This document shows, piece by piece, positions 32,321 to 41,025 of a DNA stretch of 64,000 nt. Where the stretch lies: contig CAYPPG010000004.1 in assembly GCA_964412555.1 (NCBI GenBank), forward strand, positions 62,001 through 126,000, given 5' to 3'. The stretch comes from CAYPPG01 sp964412555 (GTDB taxonomy: Bacteria; Hinthialibacterota; Hinthialibacteria; Hinthialibacterales; Hinthialibacteraceae). The notes under the pieces are model-generated. The model was given only the letters and a program-made list of their open reading frames with translations, was not told where the DNA came from and made no database searches. The translations under genes were made by a program, and so were the position numbers. The stretch's first letter is position 1; the number at the start of each line of letters is the position of its first letter.

Positions 32321-33871
32321 ATGAATTATATAATCGCAATTGGTGGAACCGGATGCCGCTGCCTGGAATCCTATTTACACTTGTGCGCAGCGGGTTTAGG
32401 ACCGGATGAACTGTTCATTCTCATCATCGATCCGGACGCCGCGAATGGGAATTTGCTTCGCACCCAGGAGCTCATCAAGTTTTACAACTACAATCGCAAA
32501 AATCTACAATGCACGAAAAACGATCCGATTTTCAAGACGGAAATCCGCCATTCGGATAAATTATGCTGGTCTCCGTCGGAAAATATCCGCGGAGGCGGAG
32601 TGCGATTTCGCAATCTCCTCAACTATGACGATTTATCCGACGATATGAAAAAACTATGCCGGCTTTTTTATACCGACAGGGAAATCGATATGGAACTCGC
32701 GGAAGGATTCCGTGGGCATACTTCCGTCGGCGCGGCAGCGATGGCAACGGCGGGCAGCGATATGGAACGCCAGCCATGGCTGGATTTCTTTGCCAGCCTG
32801 CGCGGGGATTTGGGTTCCGGTTTAGACGCAAAAGTCTTCGTCATGGCCTCGTTGTTCGGCGGCACAGGTGCTTCCGGTTTCCCGACCATTGGCCGCTTGA
32901 TTGCGGATAAAGTAAAAAACCAGAGCAAAAATCTCAAACTCGGCGGCGGTTTGGTCCTTCCCTATTTCCGTTTTCATCCATCGGAGGATCAGAATGTGAA
33001 TATGGATGAACGAGAGGAACTCTACGCCAACGCCGAACATTTTCTTCTCAATACCAAAGCCGCTCTCGAACACTACGCCTTCCGCTGGAACGAAGGGGAT
33101 CAAAATCCCTATTCGATGACCTATCTGGTGGGGGACAAGGATTTGTATAAACAAGACCAGTTTGTTGTCGGAGGTCCCAACCAGCGGAATCAATCCCACT
33201 ATATCGAATTGTTGACGGCGTTGGCAGCATACGATTTCTTTGAAAACCGGGTGCAAAACGGCTTTTATTATGCAGGGCCGGATCAAGAGGATTATTCACC
33301 CCCGAATGTATCATTCAATCCGATCCGCTGGCGAGATTTGCCCGTCGATAAACGGTTTCTCGATACGGTGCGGCAATCTCTGCTGCATTTTACCTCACTG
33401 GGATTTGCGTATTCGGACTATTTCATCCCCTTGATACGAGACCGCCGATTCGAACGGAGAAAGAAGTTGATTCCGTGGTATGTGGATCATTTTGCCCGCT
33501 ATGGGGAAACATTGAAAGCGGATAATCAACGGATTTATCAGGACGATTTGTACGCATACTTTTGCGATCATTATTTCCCCTGGTTGTCGGAAATTCATCA
33601 ATCCGAAGGAGTGCAATTGTTCAATAAGGAAGCCTTCAGTTTCTCCCGGCGCAGGAAGTTAAAATTCCGCCACGACAGTCTTGGAGATCTTTTGCTACCT
33701 TCTTCCAACCATTCGCCGCGCGGGAATGCATATAACCGATTGTGGAATAAATTGTGCACCTCCAAATCGAGTGCAGGCGAAGGAACCGGAAAGTTCGTGC
33801 GCCTGTTATATCAGGCCGTTGAATCCTTTTGCAGTGACCAATACGGATTAAAAAGCAAGGATGAATCATGA
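32321..33871 (+). CDS. Tubulin/FtsZ-superfamily GTPase (Tubulin_2-like)
   Basis: 516 residues. The N-terminus MNYIIAIGGTGCRCLESYL is a Rossmann-type nucleotide loop as in tubulin-like proteins, followed by FILIIDPDAANGN. The tubulin signature-like glycine loop is SLFGGTGASGFPTIGR (residues 177-192), corresponding to GGGTGSG in FtsZ. The protein is longer than FtsZ and its C-terminal 250 residues (NPIRWRDLPVDKRF, YFIPLIRDRRFERR, HDSLGDLLLP) match no domain I know. It belongs with the divergent tubulin-like proteins (Pfam Tubulin_2 type) rather than with cell-division FtsZ. Its stop overlaps the next start (ATGA), implying coupled synthesis with the actin/Hsp70-like ATPase. Confidence 0.78.
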   Translation: MNYIIAIGGTGCRCLESYLHLCAAGLGPDELFILIIDPDAANGNLLRTQELIKFYNYNRKNLQCTKNDPIFKTEIRHSDKLCWSPSENIRGGGVRFRNLLNYDDLSDDMKKLCRLFYTDREIDMELAEGFRGHTSVGAAAMATAGSDMERQPWLDFFASLRGDLGSGLDAKVFVMASLFGGTGASGFPTIGRLIADKVKNQSKNLKLGGGLVLPYFRFHPSEDQNVNMDEREELYANAEHFLLNTKAALEHYAFRWNEGDQNPYSMTYLVGDKDLYKQDQFVVGGPNQRNQSHYIELLTALAAYDFFENRVQNGFYYAGPDQEDYSPPNVSFNPIRWRDLPVDKRFLDTVRQSLLHFTSLGFAYSDYFIPLIRDRRFERRKKLIPWYVDHFARYGETLKADNQRIYQDDLYAYFCDHYFPWLSEIHQSEGVQLFNKEAFSFSRRRKLKFRHDSLGDLLLPSSNHSPRGNAYNRLWNKLCTSKSSAGEGTGKFVRLLYQAVESFCSDQYGLKSKDES

Positions 33872-36800
33872 AAGCGTTTTTTCTTCCCCAATTAACCGAC
33901 GATCATAAAACCCCAAAACCTTCCGGAACCGGCTGGGGATTGGGGGGTTCAAACCGTGTACTCGAAACAATCTCCGATGATCTCAACATTCACGGAGATG
34001 AAATCGACGAAGAGATCATTCACGCAATCCCGACGATCTTCGCCCGCTCCTGGCTCTTCGGGCAATCTCTTTTCGATCCAGATTCTCCTTTACATGACCT
34101 TGTCAAAGAAGAATGGCGTGGGTTGATGGGAATATATTGTTTTCGTCATTTCACCGGTTTTCGCATCCAATCCCGGACGGTAGAAATCCCCTCTCCCGAA
34201 CAAGCGCGGCCGGAAGAAAAGACCTTCCTACAAATCATGAACGCGCACCTACCGCAACCACATGATTTGTGGCGCAAAATCACGCTGATTGAAATCGATG
34301 ATGAGTTGGTGGGGGCAACTTCGCCGATCAGTATCTTCTTCACCCCGGCAAGTTATCGCTGCCCAAAAGCCGTCCCCTGGCAAAAAAAGTCGAATGGTAA
34401 GATACGATTCAGCGATCCCACACGCTATTTTGAAAAATCCGAGCGAATCGAAGATTTGCGCCGATTGTATTTCTGGATCAACCAGGTCAAGGATGAAGCG
34501 AGGAAAACACTCGAAGAATCGGCGATCCGTGGAAAAATGAACCGCCTACTCGAAGAATGGGCGGCAGAAATCAAAAATAAGTTTCTACGGTGGGATATCC
34601 CGCTGCAAGTCGAAGAGGAGCAGGTTTCCTACGAATTGGATGAAGCAGGCATCCGGCAATCGCCTTATCTCGTATTTACAAAAGCACTCAAGTGGAAACG
34701 ATCCATCCAATCCACACAGCGCATCAGCGATATCCAATTGATCCCGACTCGATCAATCGATTCTCCTCCATTAATCATCTGTCAAGAAACGTTGCAATCC
34801 GAATATATGGTGTTCGATTCCAATTATGGTGATGAAATCGAATTTCCGGCAGGAAACAGCGGGGAAATACTGGAATCACGGTCGGGAAAACAAATCCGCC
34901 ATCGATGGTTGAATCCGTATGAATCCTTCTTTACTGATCAGATCCTTCAAATCAATTTGAACGAAGAAACAACGTTGAATCCGTCTTTCATCAAATTGGA
35001 AGAAAGCACCTATACTCTTCCCTTGACCAAAGCGTATTTTCACTATTTCCATCCCGATGATTTGGAAAAACAATCCTTCAAGATTCACAAAGACGATGAA
35101 GATACCATTCACGTTTCCCTCAAACTGCCGCTTATCGGTACAACCATCGAAATTACAAAAGAATACCGAAAAGAACAGATTCGGAAACTCGTCAACATCC
35201 CGATACTCGAAGTCTGGCCAAATTTCCGTACAGCCGATGCAGAAGGGAATAACAACTGGAAGCTGTATTATTTGTATTACTCATTTTGGGGACAAAAACA
35301 ATTTACCCGTTACGACTTTCTTCCGGTCATTCCCGGACACGAGCACGAATCGGCAGCCGATCCCGAGCGCAAACTCTGGCGAATTGACCGATTTCCCGAT
35401 GTCATCGAATGCCAGACGAAAGATGAAGCCGGAAGAATCCAACCGGCGGGCGTACTGTTATTAAAACTCCCACAACTAATTCCTATCGACACGAACCGTT
35501 GGAAAGTGGGCATCGATCTTGGGACCTCCAATACAAATATATTCTATATCTCGCTTGAAAGCGATGGGCAGGCACAAAAACTGACGATTCAGGATCGATG
35601 CGTCCAAATTACGAGTCCGGAAGCCACAACCCGGCAATTGGATTTATTGACGCACTTTTTCCCACCCAGCACCGAACGGCGCACGCAAATCACACCGGAT
35701 TTTCCAACTTTATTATTGAAATTGAGTAATCCCGCCGGTTCACAAGAAGCCTTGTCTCATGGTATCGCCTATTTTCCCCCGGCGATCGAGATCAGTAACC
35801 GCGTCAAGTCAAATATCAAATGGTCGAGTGAAAGCCGACAATTAATTCCGATTTATTTGGAACATCTTTTGATCATGATCGCGGCGGAAGCGAAAGTCCA
35901 AGGCGTGGAGGAACTGGAAATCCGGTGGTCTTATCCTTCCTCGTTCGGAAATCGTTTCATTACTGATCTCAACGCGTGTTGGAATTATATCGGCGGTCAT
36001 CTTCCCACCGGCAACGCTCTTCGCGTTCGCCTATCCCAAGGGATCACCGAAAGCATCTCGGTCTGCCGATTTTGTGTCAACGAGCAGAGCGCCACACCGG
36101 CCTCGGATCAACCGACCGTTTGTATCGATATCGGTGGGGGCACGACGGATATCGCTATCTGGCTGATGGATCAAATGCTGGCGCAAACTTCTCTCAAACT
36201 CGGTGGAAACGACGTCATCGGGCGATACGCGCAACAAACACCGGCATTCATTCAACGTCTTTATGAAGTTTTGCATCAAGGAAAATTGACTTCCGAAGAA
36301 GTCGTCAACCTCTTTCAAAATCATCCAAACGCCGTTCTCAACATACTCTTGCATGACGAAGAGAAACACGAACAATTGAAATATCAACTCTTCGGCCAAC
36401 AAAAGTGCGGTGAAGATATTTTCCTCCAAGCTCGATGGCTGGTGTATACATTCTTGTCCGGTCTCCTCTATCATGTCGGTTCGATGCTGGATGCGACGGA
36501 CAATCGGCTCAGGGATTCATTCAGCCATAACGGAGATGTCGAAAATCAAGGAAAATTGTTCAATCAAGTGACCATTTTCTTTGCCGGGAAAGGTTCCCGT
36601 TTGCTCGATTGGCCGCAGGAATTTTCGGGTTACCGGCATTGCCTGGAAAAAATGGTTCAGCAAGGATACGGTTCGGAATTGAATGTCTTGCTCAATCCCG
36701 CGAAAAACCCGAAAGAGGAAACCGGACGCGGGCTTGTGTATGACTACGATTTCAGTTATTTATCGGAACCGAGTTCCATCGCCGGAGAAGAAGGCTACAC

Positions 36801-37098
36801 GATTGATGGCAAGAGCTTGCCGGCAATGGAATTACTCGAACCGGAATGGTATACTCGTTTGAGTCCGCCAAAGCAATTCAAGCGGTTTGAGGATTTTATT
36901 GCATCCGTAAACGAATCCTGGCCCTATGTCGAAAGCATCGAAAAAACGAAATTGACAGTCGAATTGCCGCCGAATATGCGGGATCGATTTCAACAGGCCA
37001 AGAGCAATTTCGAAAAAGAGAGCGAAGGTGCAGTGCAATCATTGTTCACGATACAGTTGAAAATTCTCTTGGATTCAATGATTCAATCCGGTACATGA
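33868..37098 (+). CDS. Large actin/Hsp70-superfamily ATPase of the tubulin/actin operon
   Basis: 1076 residues. The C-terminal half is an ASKHA-fold ATPase: phosphate-1 loop VGIDLGTSNTNI (~548-559), a connecting region, phosphate-2 loop VCIDIGGGTTDIAIW (~751-765), LGGNDVIGRYA, and an adenosine-binding FFAGKGSRLLDW (904-915). The N-terminal ~540 residues have no domain I recognise and are strongly charged with many beta strands. It is larger than DnaK or MreB; SrfB-type virulence proteins have a comparable size and ATPase fold, but I cannot show homology by eye. The gene overlaps the tubulin-like gene by 4 bp and is 28 bp from the membrane-anchored gene. Confidence 0.75.
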   Translation: MKAFFLPQLTDDHKTPKPSGTGWGLGGSNRVLETISDDLNIHGDEIDEEIIHAIPTIFARSWLFGQSLFDPDSPLHDLVKEEWRGLMGIYCFRHFTGFRIQSRTVEIPSPEQARPEEKTFLQIMNAHLPQPHDLWRKITLIEIDDELVGATSPISIFFTPASYRCPKAVPWQKKSNGKIRFSDPTRYFEKSERIEDLRRLYFWINQVKDEARKTLEESAIRGKMNRLLEEWAAEIKNKFLRWDIPLQVEEEQVSYELDEAGIRQSPYLVFTKALKWKRSIQSTQRISDIQLIPTRSIDSPPLIICQETLQSEYMVFDSNYGDEIEFPAGNSGEILESRSGKQIRHRWLNPYESFFTDQILQINLNEETTLNPSFIKLEESTYTLPLTKAYFHYFHPDDLEKQSFKIHKDDEDTIHVSLKLPLIGTTIEITKEYRKEQIRKLVNIPILEVWPNFRTADAEGNNNWKLYYLYYSFWGQKQFTRYDFLPVIPGHEHESAADPERKLWRIDRFPDVIECQTKDEAGRIQPAGVLLLKLPQLIPIDTNRWKVGIDLGTSNTNIFYISLESDGQAQKLTIQDRCVQITSPEATTRQLDLLTHFFPPSTERRTQITPDFPTLLLKLSNPAGSQEALSHGIAYFPPAIEISNRVKSNIKWSSESRQLIPIYLEHLLIMIAAEAKVQGVEELEIRWSYPSSFGNRFITDLNACWNYIGGHLPTGNALRVRLSQGITESISVCRFCVNEQSATPASDQPTVCIDIGGGTTDIAIWLMDQMLAQTSLKLGGNDVIGRYAQQTPAFIQRLYEVLHQGKLTSEEVVNLFQNHPNAVLNILLHDEEKHEQLKYQLFGQQKCGEDIFLQARWLVYTFLSGLLYHVGSMLDATDNRLRDSFSHNGDVENQGKLFNQVTIFFAGKGSRLLDWPQEFSGYRHCLEKMVQQGYGSELNVLLNPAKNPKEETGRGLVYDYDFSYLSEPSSIAGEEGYTIDGKSLPAMELLEPEWYTRLSPPKQFKRFEDFIASVNESWPYVESIEKTKLTVELPPNMRDRFQQAKSNFEKESEGAVQSLFTIQLKILLDSMIQSGT

Positions 37099-37126
37099 TA
37101 CATCATTCTTTTTGACAATATTCAAC

Positions 37127-39070
37127 ATGAAACAGATATGGACATCGTTATTCTTAGCCATCTCATTCTTCCTTAGTGAAGTGACAATCAACGCTCAACA
37201 GTCCAATAACTCAATTCAACCCACCAATACCATAGTCCCTTCTGCGACAGTTTCTTATTCGATTCAAGATTATCTGATCGTCGATCCCGATACAAAGGTT
37301 CTGTATTTCACCCAACAGGATTCGGAATTGGTGTCTCATGTCAACATCAAAGCCGGAACCGCCGTTCAAGGAGAGGTTTCATTCACGGCTATGATCGAGG
37401 GCGTATCCTGCCAATTGACACCGAATCAAGTCGGGAAAGAAGAGCAAAACATTCGGATATCATTTCCACTGTCGAACATTGTAGAATCCAAAACGAGATG
37501 GATGGAAAGTAAAATTACCTTCATACTCGACCGCAATGATCCTGATGTTCCGAATGTTCATCTTTCTTATACGCTTCCGGTGCGCCGGTCGAGTTTTGGA
37601 AGTTCTGAAGTCCCTACAAAAAAACCGGTTATGGCGATTGAAAATTTGAAGGTCAATGAAATCGTACCCAATGAATATCAGATCGTCGAACTTTTCAGCC
37701 AGCCGGATTCTTTGACATTTCAGTTCAAAATCTCAGCAACCGATTTAAAACAGCCGACTGATACTCTTCTCATTTGTTTATTTAAAAACGGGAATGTCAT
37801 AACGAAAAAAGAAGTTTTATTCGACATCCGTAATGATATAACCTATTTCATTACGGAATCACTTCTAAGTGCTCCACCCCAAGGGCAGACTGACGCTTTG
37901 CCCTTGGTACCCGGGGAATCTCTATCGAGTACCATGGGCAAGCACCATCAAGGGCAGACTGACGCCTTGCCCTTGGCACCCGGGGAGTCTTTATCGGGTA
38001 ACGAGGGTAAGCGAAGTCTACCCTCGCGGAATGGCGCTCAGCAACAAGAAAAGGCTGGTGACTACTCCTTCTTCATCACAGCGAAATTGCAAAACAACCA
38101 AACCAGTGCACAAACCTACGCCAGAATTTCTACTGTCGAACCGAGTATTTTTACTCCCTTAAATCTGTTGCTGGGCAGTTTTGTAATTCTCTTGATACTC
38201 TGTATGTATTACTTACTGAAACTTCGGCCGATCAATCCCTTAGTTGATAAAGCCAGAGAAGTGTATTTCATTCTGCGAAATACCAATTTGGATTCGGAAG
38301 AACGGAATCGCCAGCAACAGGAGCAATTCAAATCCCGTTGGAAACAAGAATGTTTCAACGAAGAATTTACGAACCACATCAAACAATATGTATTTGATGA
38401 AGATACGCTACGTGAACTCAGCCAAAAAATCGCTCCTCACATCGCCCGGGATATCCAAGTTTTTTTACGGCGTTCCATAGAATCACGCAAAAGAAAAAAA
38501 GAGGAGAGGATTTCTCCGTCAAATCCCATTGGCGATAATCTTGTCAAAGAAATCACTGATGATCTCGATGCCCCCACCACCAAATATTCTACTCCCCGAT
38601 CTGTTCCAAGTGATCCCTTTGCCCATTTTCCTTCAGAAATTTGCAACATTCTTCGGTTTTACAACAATAACATTCCGGATGCGCTTAATGAAAATCAGTT
38701 GGAAAAATGGCAGCAGGATATTTTTCAAAAATATGATGATCAAGTCGAATATGTTAAAGTCCCAGGAATCGCCCATGTCGGTGCGTTGGATTCATGGGAT
38801 GAGTTGGAAATCACACCAGCTTTTTCGGGTAATTTCCTGTTGTACACTCTCGAGTCCGGACAAGAGGCGTTGCTTTTTCCTTTGCCCTGGCTCAATTTTA
38901 CCAAAGGGGATGCCCTTTACCGGCAACTGGATCCGTTTTATGAGATCCCTGATACCGATAACGTATTGAGCGTCATAGCCATCAAAAAACCTTCCCGTTT
39001 ACAAAAAATCATGAACAACAAATGGCGAGTTATCGAAAAGGGGCAAATTGAATGGAATATGGAACAATAG
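37127..39070 (+). CDS. Signal-peptide, single-TM protein of the tubulin/actin operon, with in-frame repeats
   Basis: About 647 residues from ATG 37127; an upstream TTG at 37112 is possible. A signal peptide (MKQIWTSLFLAISFFLSEVTINAQ) leads to a ~330-residue beta-rich extracytoplasmic part (Ig-like strands such as GTAVQGEVSFTAMIEGVSCQL). A transmembrane helix (LLLGSFVILLILCMYYLLKL) follows near residue 350, then ~280 cytoplasmic residues with charged helices and a compact C-terminal domain (VEYVKVPGIAHVGALDSWDE). It could link periplasmic and cytoplasmic parts of the machine. Just before the membrane helix, ~60 residues (QGQTDALPLVPGESL...) are encoded by palindromic repeat DNA in frame. Confidence 0.65.
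   Translation: MKQIWTSLFLAISFFLSEVTINAQQSNNSIQPTNTIVPSATVSYSIQDYLIVDPDTKVLYFTQQDSELVSHVNIKAGTAVQGEVSFTAMIEGVSCQLTPNQVGKEEQNIRISFPLSNIVESKTRWMESKITFILDRNDPDVPNVHLSYTLPVRRSSFGSSEVPTKKPVMAIENLKVNEIVPNEYQIVELFSQPDSLTFQFKISATDLKQPTDTLLICLFKNGNVITKKEVLFDIRNDITYFITESLLSAPPQGQTDALPLVPGESLSSTMGKHHQGQTDALPLAPGESLSGNEGKRSLPSRNGAQQQEKAGDYSFFITAKLQNNQTSAQTYARISTVEPSIFTPLNLLLGSFVILLILCMYYLLKLRPINPLVDKAREVYFILRNTNLDSEERNRQQQEQFKSRWKQECFNEEFTNHIKQYVFDEDTLRELSQKIAPHIARDIQVFLRRSIESRKRKKEERISPSNPIGDNLVKEITDDLDAPTTKYSTPRSVPSDPFAHFPSEICNILRFYNNNIPDALNENQLEKWQQDIFQKYDDQVEYVKVPGIAHVGALDSWDELEITPAFSGNFLLYTLESGQEALLFPLPWLNFTKGDALYRQLDPFYEIPDTDNVLSVIAIKKPSRLQKIMNNKWRVIEKGQIEWNMEQ
37875..38035. repeat. Family B repeats in frame within the operon's last gene
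   Basis: Two copies of CAAGGGCAGACTGACGC(T/C)T followed by TGCCCTTGG and a (T/C)ACCCGGGGA tail start at 37880 and 37949, 69 bp (23 codons) apart. A third hairpin, GAGGGTAAGCGAAGTCTACC followed by CTC, lies near 38003. The reading frame stays open through all three. They encode the segment just outside the membrane helix. Confidence 0.75.
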
Positions 39071-39073
39071 GAT

Positions 39074-40270
39074 TTACAATTGCCAGCGGGCGACTTGATT
39101 GTTTCTGTAGGCGATGTTGCCCAAATGAGCGCCGGAGGCCGCGCTAACTCCCGCTTCGGCGGGCGCGTTCGGTTTCTTACGGCTACGCATACATTCGATC
39201 CAGTTAGTCAAATGCAGCAAGCCGCCGTTCGGTGTTGCATAAAAATCGGCTCCGCGCTTTCCTTCGCCAAGAATTAATTCCTGATATTTCACACGATCGC
39301 GTTCCGGATGAATTTCATAGCGTCCACGATCCATATACAGCGTGGCGTCAGTTCCCATGAATTCCATCATGGCTCCGTTGCGGGCATTGATAAACGTGCC
39401 TTCAAAATAGATTTCCAATTTTTTATCGGGATAGTGCAACAAGGTTTGAATCGTATCCGGCGTTTCCCAAACTCCGGCGGCCGCGACATGATCGCCGATG
39501 GTAACAGCGGTCATGGGGTGATCGACATCGCACAACCAATGCGCCACATCGAGGTAATGAACCATCAGGTCGGTCAAAATCCCCCCGCCGAAATCCCAGA
39601 ACCAACGCCAATTCCGAAACCGAAACTCATCGAATGGCTGCTGTTTGGCGGAGCCGAGAAACTGCTGCCAATTCACGCTTTTCGGATCGATACCGTATTT
39701 GTGTTTTTTCGTTGTCGGTGCGTTTCGGTTCCAGGTCAAATGAACTTTATGCACACTTCCGAGTAATCCGGATTGCATCAACGTAAACGCTTCTTGAATG
39801 TGCGGCATGCTTCGCTGCTGCATACCGACTTGCACGATTCGCTTGTTCTCATTTTGTGCATCGATCACCTTTTGTCCTTCTGACAAATCATGCGTCAGCG
39901 GTTTCTCGACATAAACATCTTTTCCCGCTTCGCACGCATCGATGGTAATAGGAACATGCCAGTGATCAGGAGTGCCAATGAGAACCGCATCGATGGATGG
40001 ATCCTCCAAAATTGCACGATAATCCTTCGATGTGGTTGCCCCTGCATCGGCGAGGTTTCGGGCAGCCGCCAAATGTTGATCCCATATATCACAAACCGCG
40101 GCTATCTGAATACCGGGAATATGCCGGAGGTCTCGCATAAGCCGTTGGCAGCGTCCACCGGTTCCGATGCATCCAATCCGGATTGTATCGTTCGCCGAGG
40201 CTCGGTGAAAAGCTGTCAATCCGATTGTTGTTTGAATTCCGATTTGTTTTACGAATTGGCGTCGTTGCAT
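39074..40270 (-). CDS. Tat-exported Gfo/Idh/MocA-family oxidoreductase
   Basis: About 398 residues from the ATG at 40270 (MQRRQFVKQIGI), which gives a twin-arginine leader and has GAGAG eight bases upstream. The N-terminal Rossmann domain has IRIGCIGTGGRCQRLM and AAVCDIWDQHL. The catalytic EKP motif is in DVYVEKPLTHDLSEG, and the C-terminal domain has WFWDFGGGILTDLMVHYLDVAHW with the conserved Asp-His pair. Such proteins oxidise or epimerise sugars with bound NAD(P). It is convergent with the last gene of the tubulin/actin operon, 3 bp apart. Confidence 0.85.
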   Translation of the reverse strand: MQRRQFVKQIGIQTTIGLTAFHRASANDTIRIGCIGTGGRCQRLMRDLRHIPGIQIAAVCDIWDQHLAAARNLADAGATTSKDYRAILEDPSIDAVLIGTPDHWHVPITIDACEAGKDVYVEKPLTHDLSEGQKVIDAQNENKRIVQVGMQQRSMPHIQEAFTLMQSGLLGSVHKVHLTWNRNAPTTKKHKYGIDPKSVNWQQFLGSAKQQPFDEFRFRNWRWFWDFGGGILTDLMVHYLDVAHWLCDVDHPMTAVTIGDHVAAAGVWETPDTIQTLLHYPDKKLEIYFEGTFINARNGAMMEFMGTDATLYMDRGRYEIHPERDRVKYQELILGEGKRGADFYATPNGGLLHLTNWIECMRSRKKPNAPAEAGVSAASGAHLGNIAYRNNQVARWQL

Positions 40271-40312
40271 AGATTTTTCTCTCATTTTCAAAAGATCAGT
40301 TTTGCGTGTGAA

Positions 40313-40699
40313 TTATGAACAATCGGCTTCGATTTCTTTATGCAGTTCTTTCACGACAAGATCGAACTCGTCATTGATTGCCGCCGTCACTTGAGCCATA
40401 CGAGTAAGGGATTGAGAAACTGCCTGCTTTTCCAGTTCTTTATACATGGCAGAAAGTTTCATCGCTCCGACACTCGCGCAGCTGGATTTTAATCGATGAG
40501 CACTCCGTTGCACGATCTCAAAATCATATTTATCAAGCGCGTCACTGATAATCAGTAATGTTTTCTTTGTATCATCCAGAAAGTTCTCAATAACCTTCTT
40601 AAAAATATCCGGCTTTCCTTTGATTTGGAGATCACGAATCGTTCTCAACACATTCCGATCCAAAGTTAAAAAATGATTGATTTCTTCAAAGGAAAACAT
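40313..40699 (-). CDS. Stand-alone HPt (histidine phosphotransfer) domain protein
   Basis: 128 residues from ATG 40699 (weak GGA upstream), or 139 from ATG 40732. The four-helix HPt motif is AHRLKSSCASVGAMKLSAMYKELE, in two parts AHRLKSSCASVGA and KLSAMYKELE, with the phosphorylated His at residue 68 from the shorter start. The protein would shuttle phosphate between a hybrid kinase and a response regulator; neither partner is nearby. The 326 bp to the GH2 gene are AT-rich and hold no gene I can support. Confidence 0.82.
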   Translation of the reverse strand: MFSFEEINHFLTLDRNVLRTIRDLQIKGKPDIFKKVIENFLDDTKKTLLIISDALDKYDFEIVQRSAHRLKSSCASVGAMKLSAMYKELEKQAVSQSLTRMAQVTAAINDEFDLVVKELHKEIEADCS

Positions 40700-41025
40700 G
40701 TTTTCATATCCAGTAGAAAATTCGCACCTCATGTTTGTCTTTTGGAGAGAAAAACGAAACCGGTACGTGGTGATAAGTACAAAGATCGTAAAACCATAGT
40801 TCTATCATATCATGAAGTGAGCCACAGGAAAACGGTTTGCTTGAGCATGTTGAATTGTATTCGCTTTTTTCGCACAATTATTTCAAAGAACACATCTTCA
40901 TTTCGCGTTGAAGTGATTTCATTATGCTCAGTCTATGATAAGATAAACTCACGATTACAGAGTATCGCAGTGGAATGCATCATGACACGAGAAGATTACT
41001 CTAATCAAATTATTGGAGATTGATT

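Noticed and set aside
40673..41023. Plus-strand open frame before the GH2 gene
   Set aside because: It starts inside the HPt gene antisense and has no coding features; the region looks like an ordinary AT-rich promoter space.
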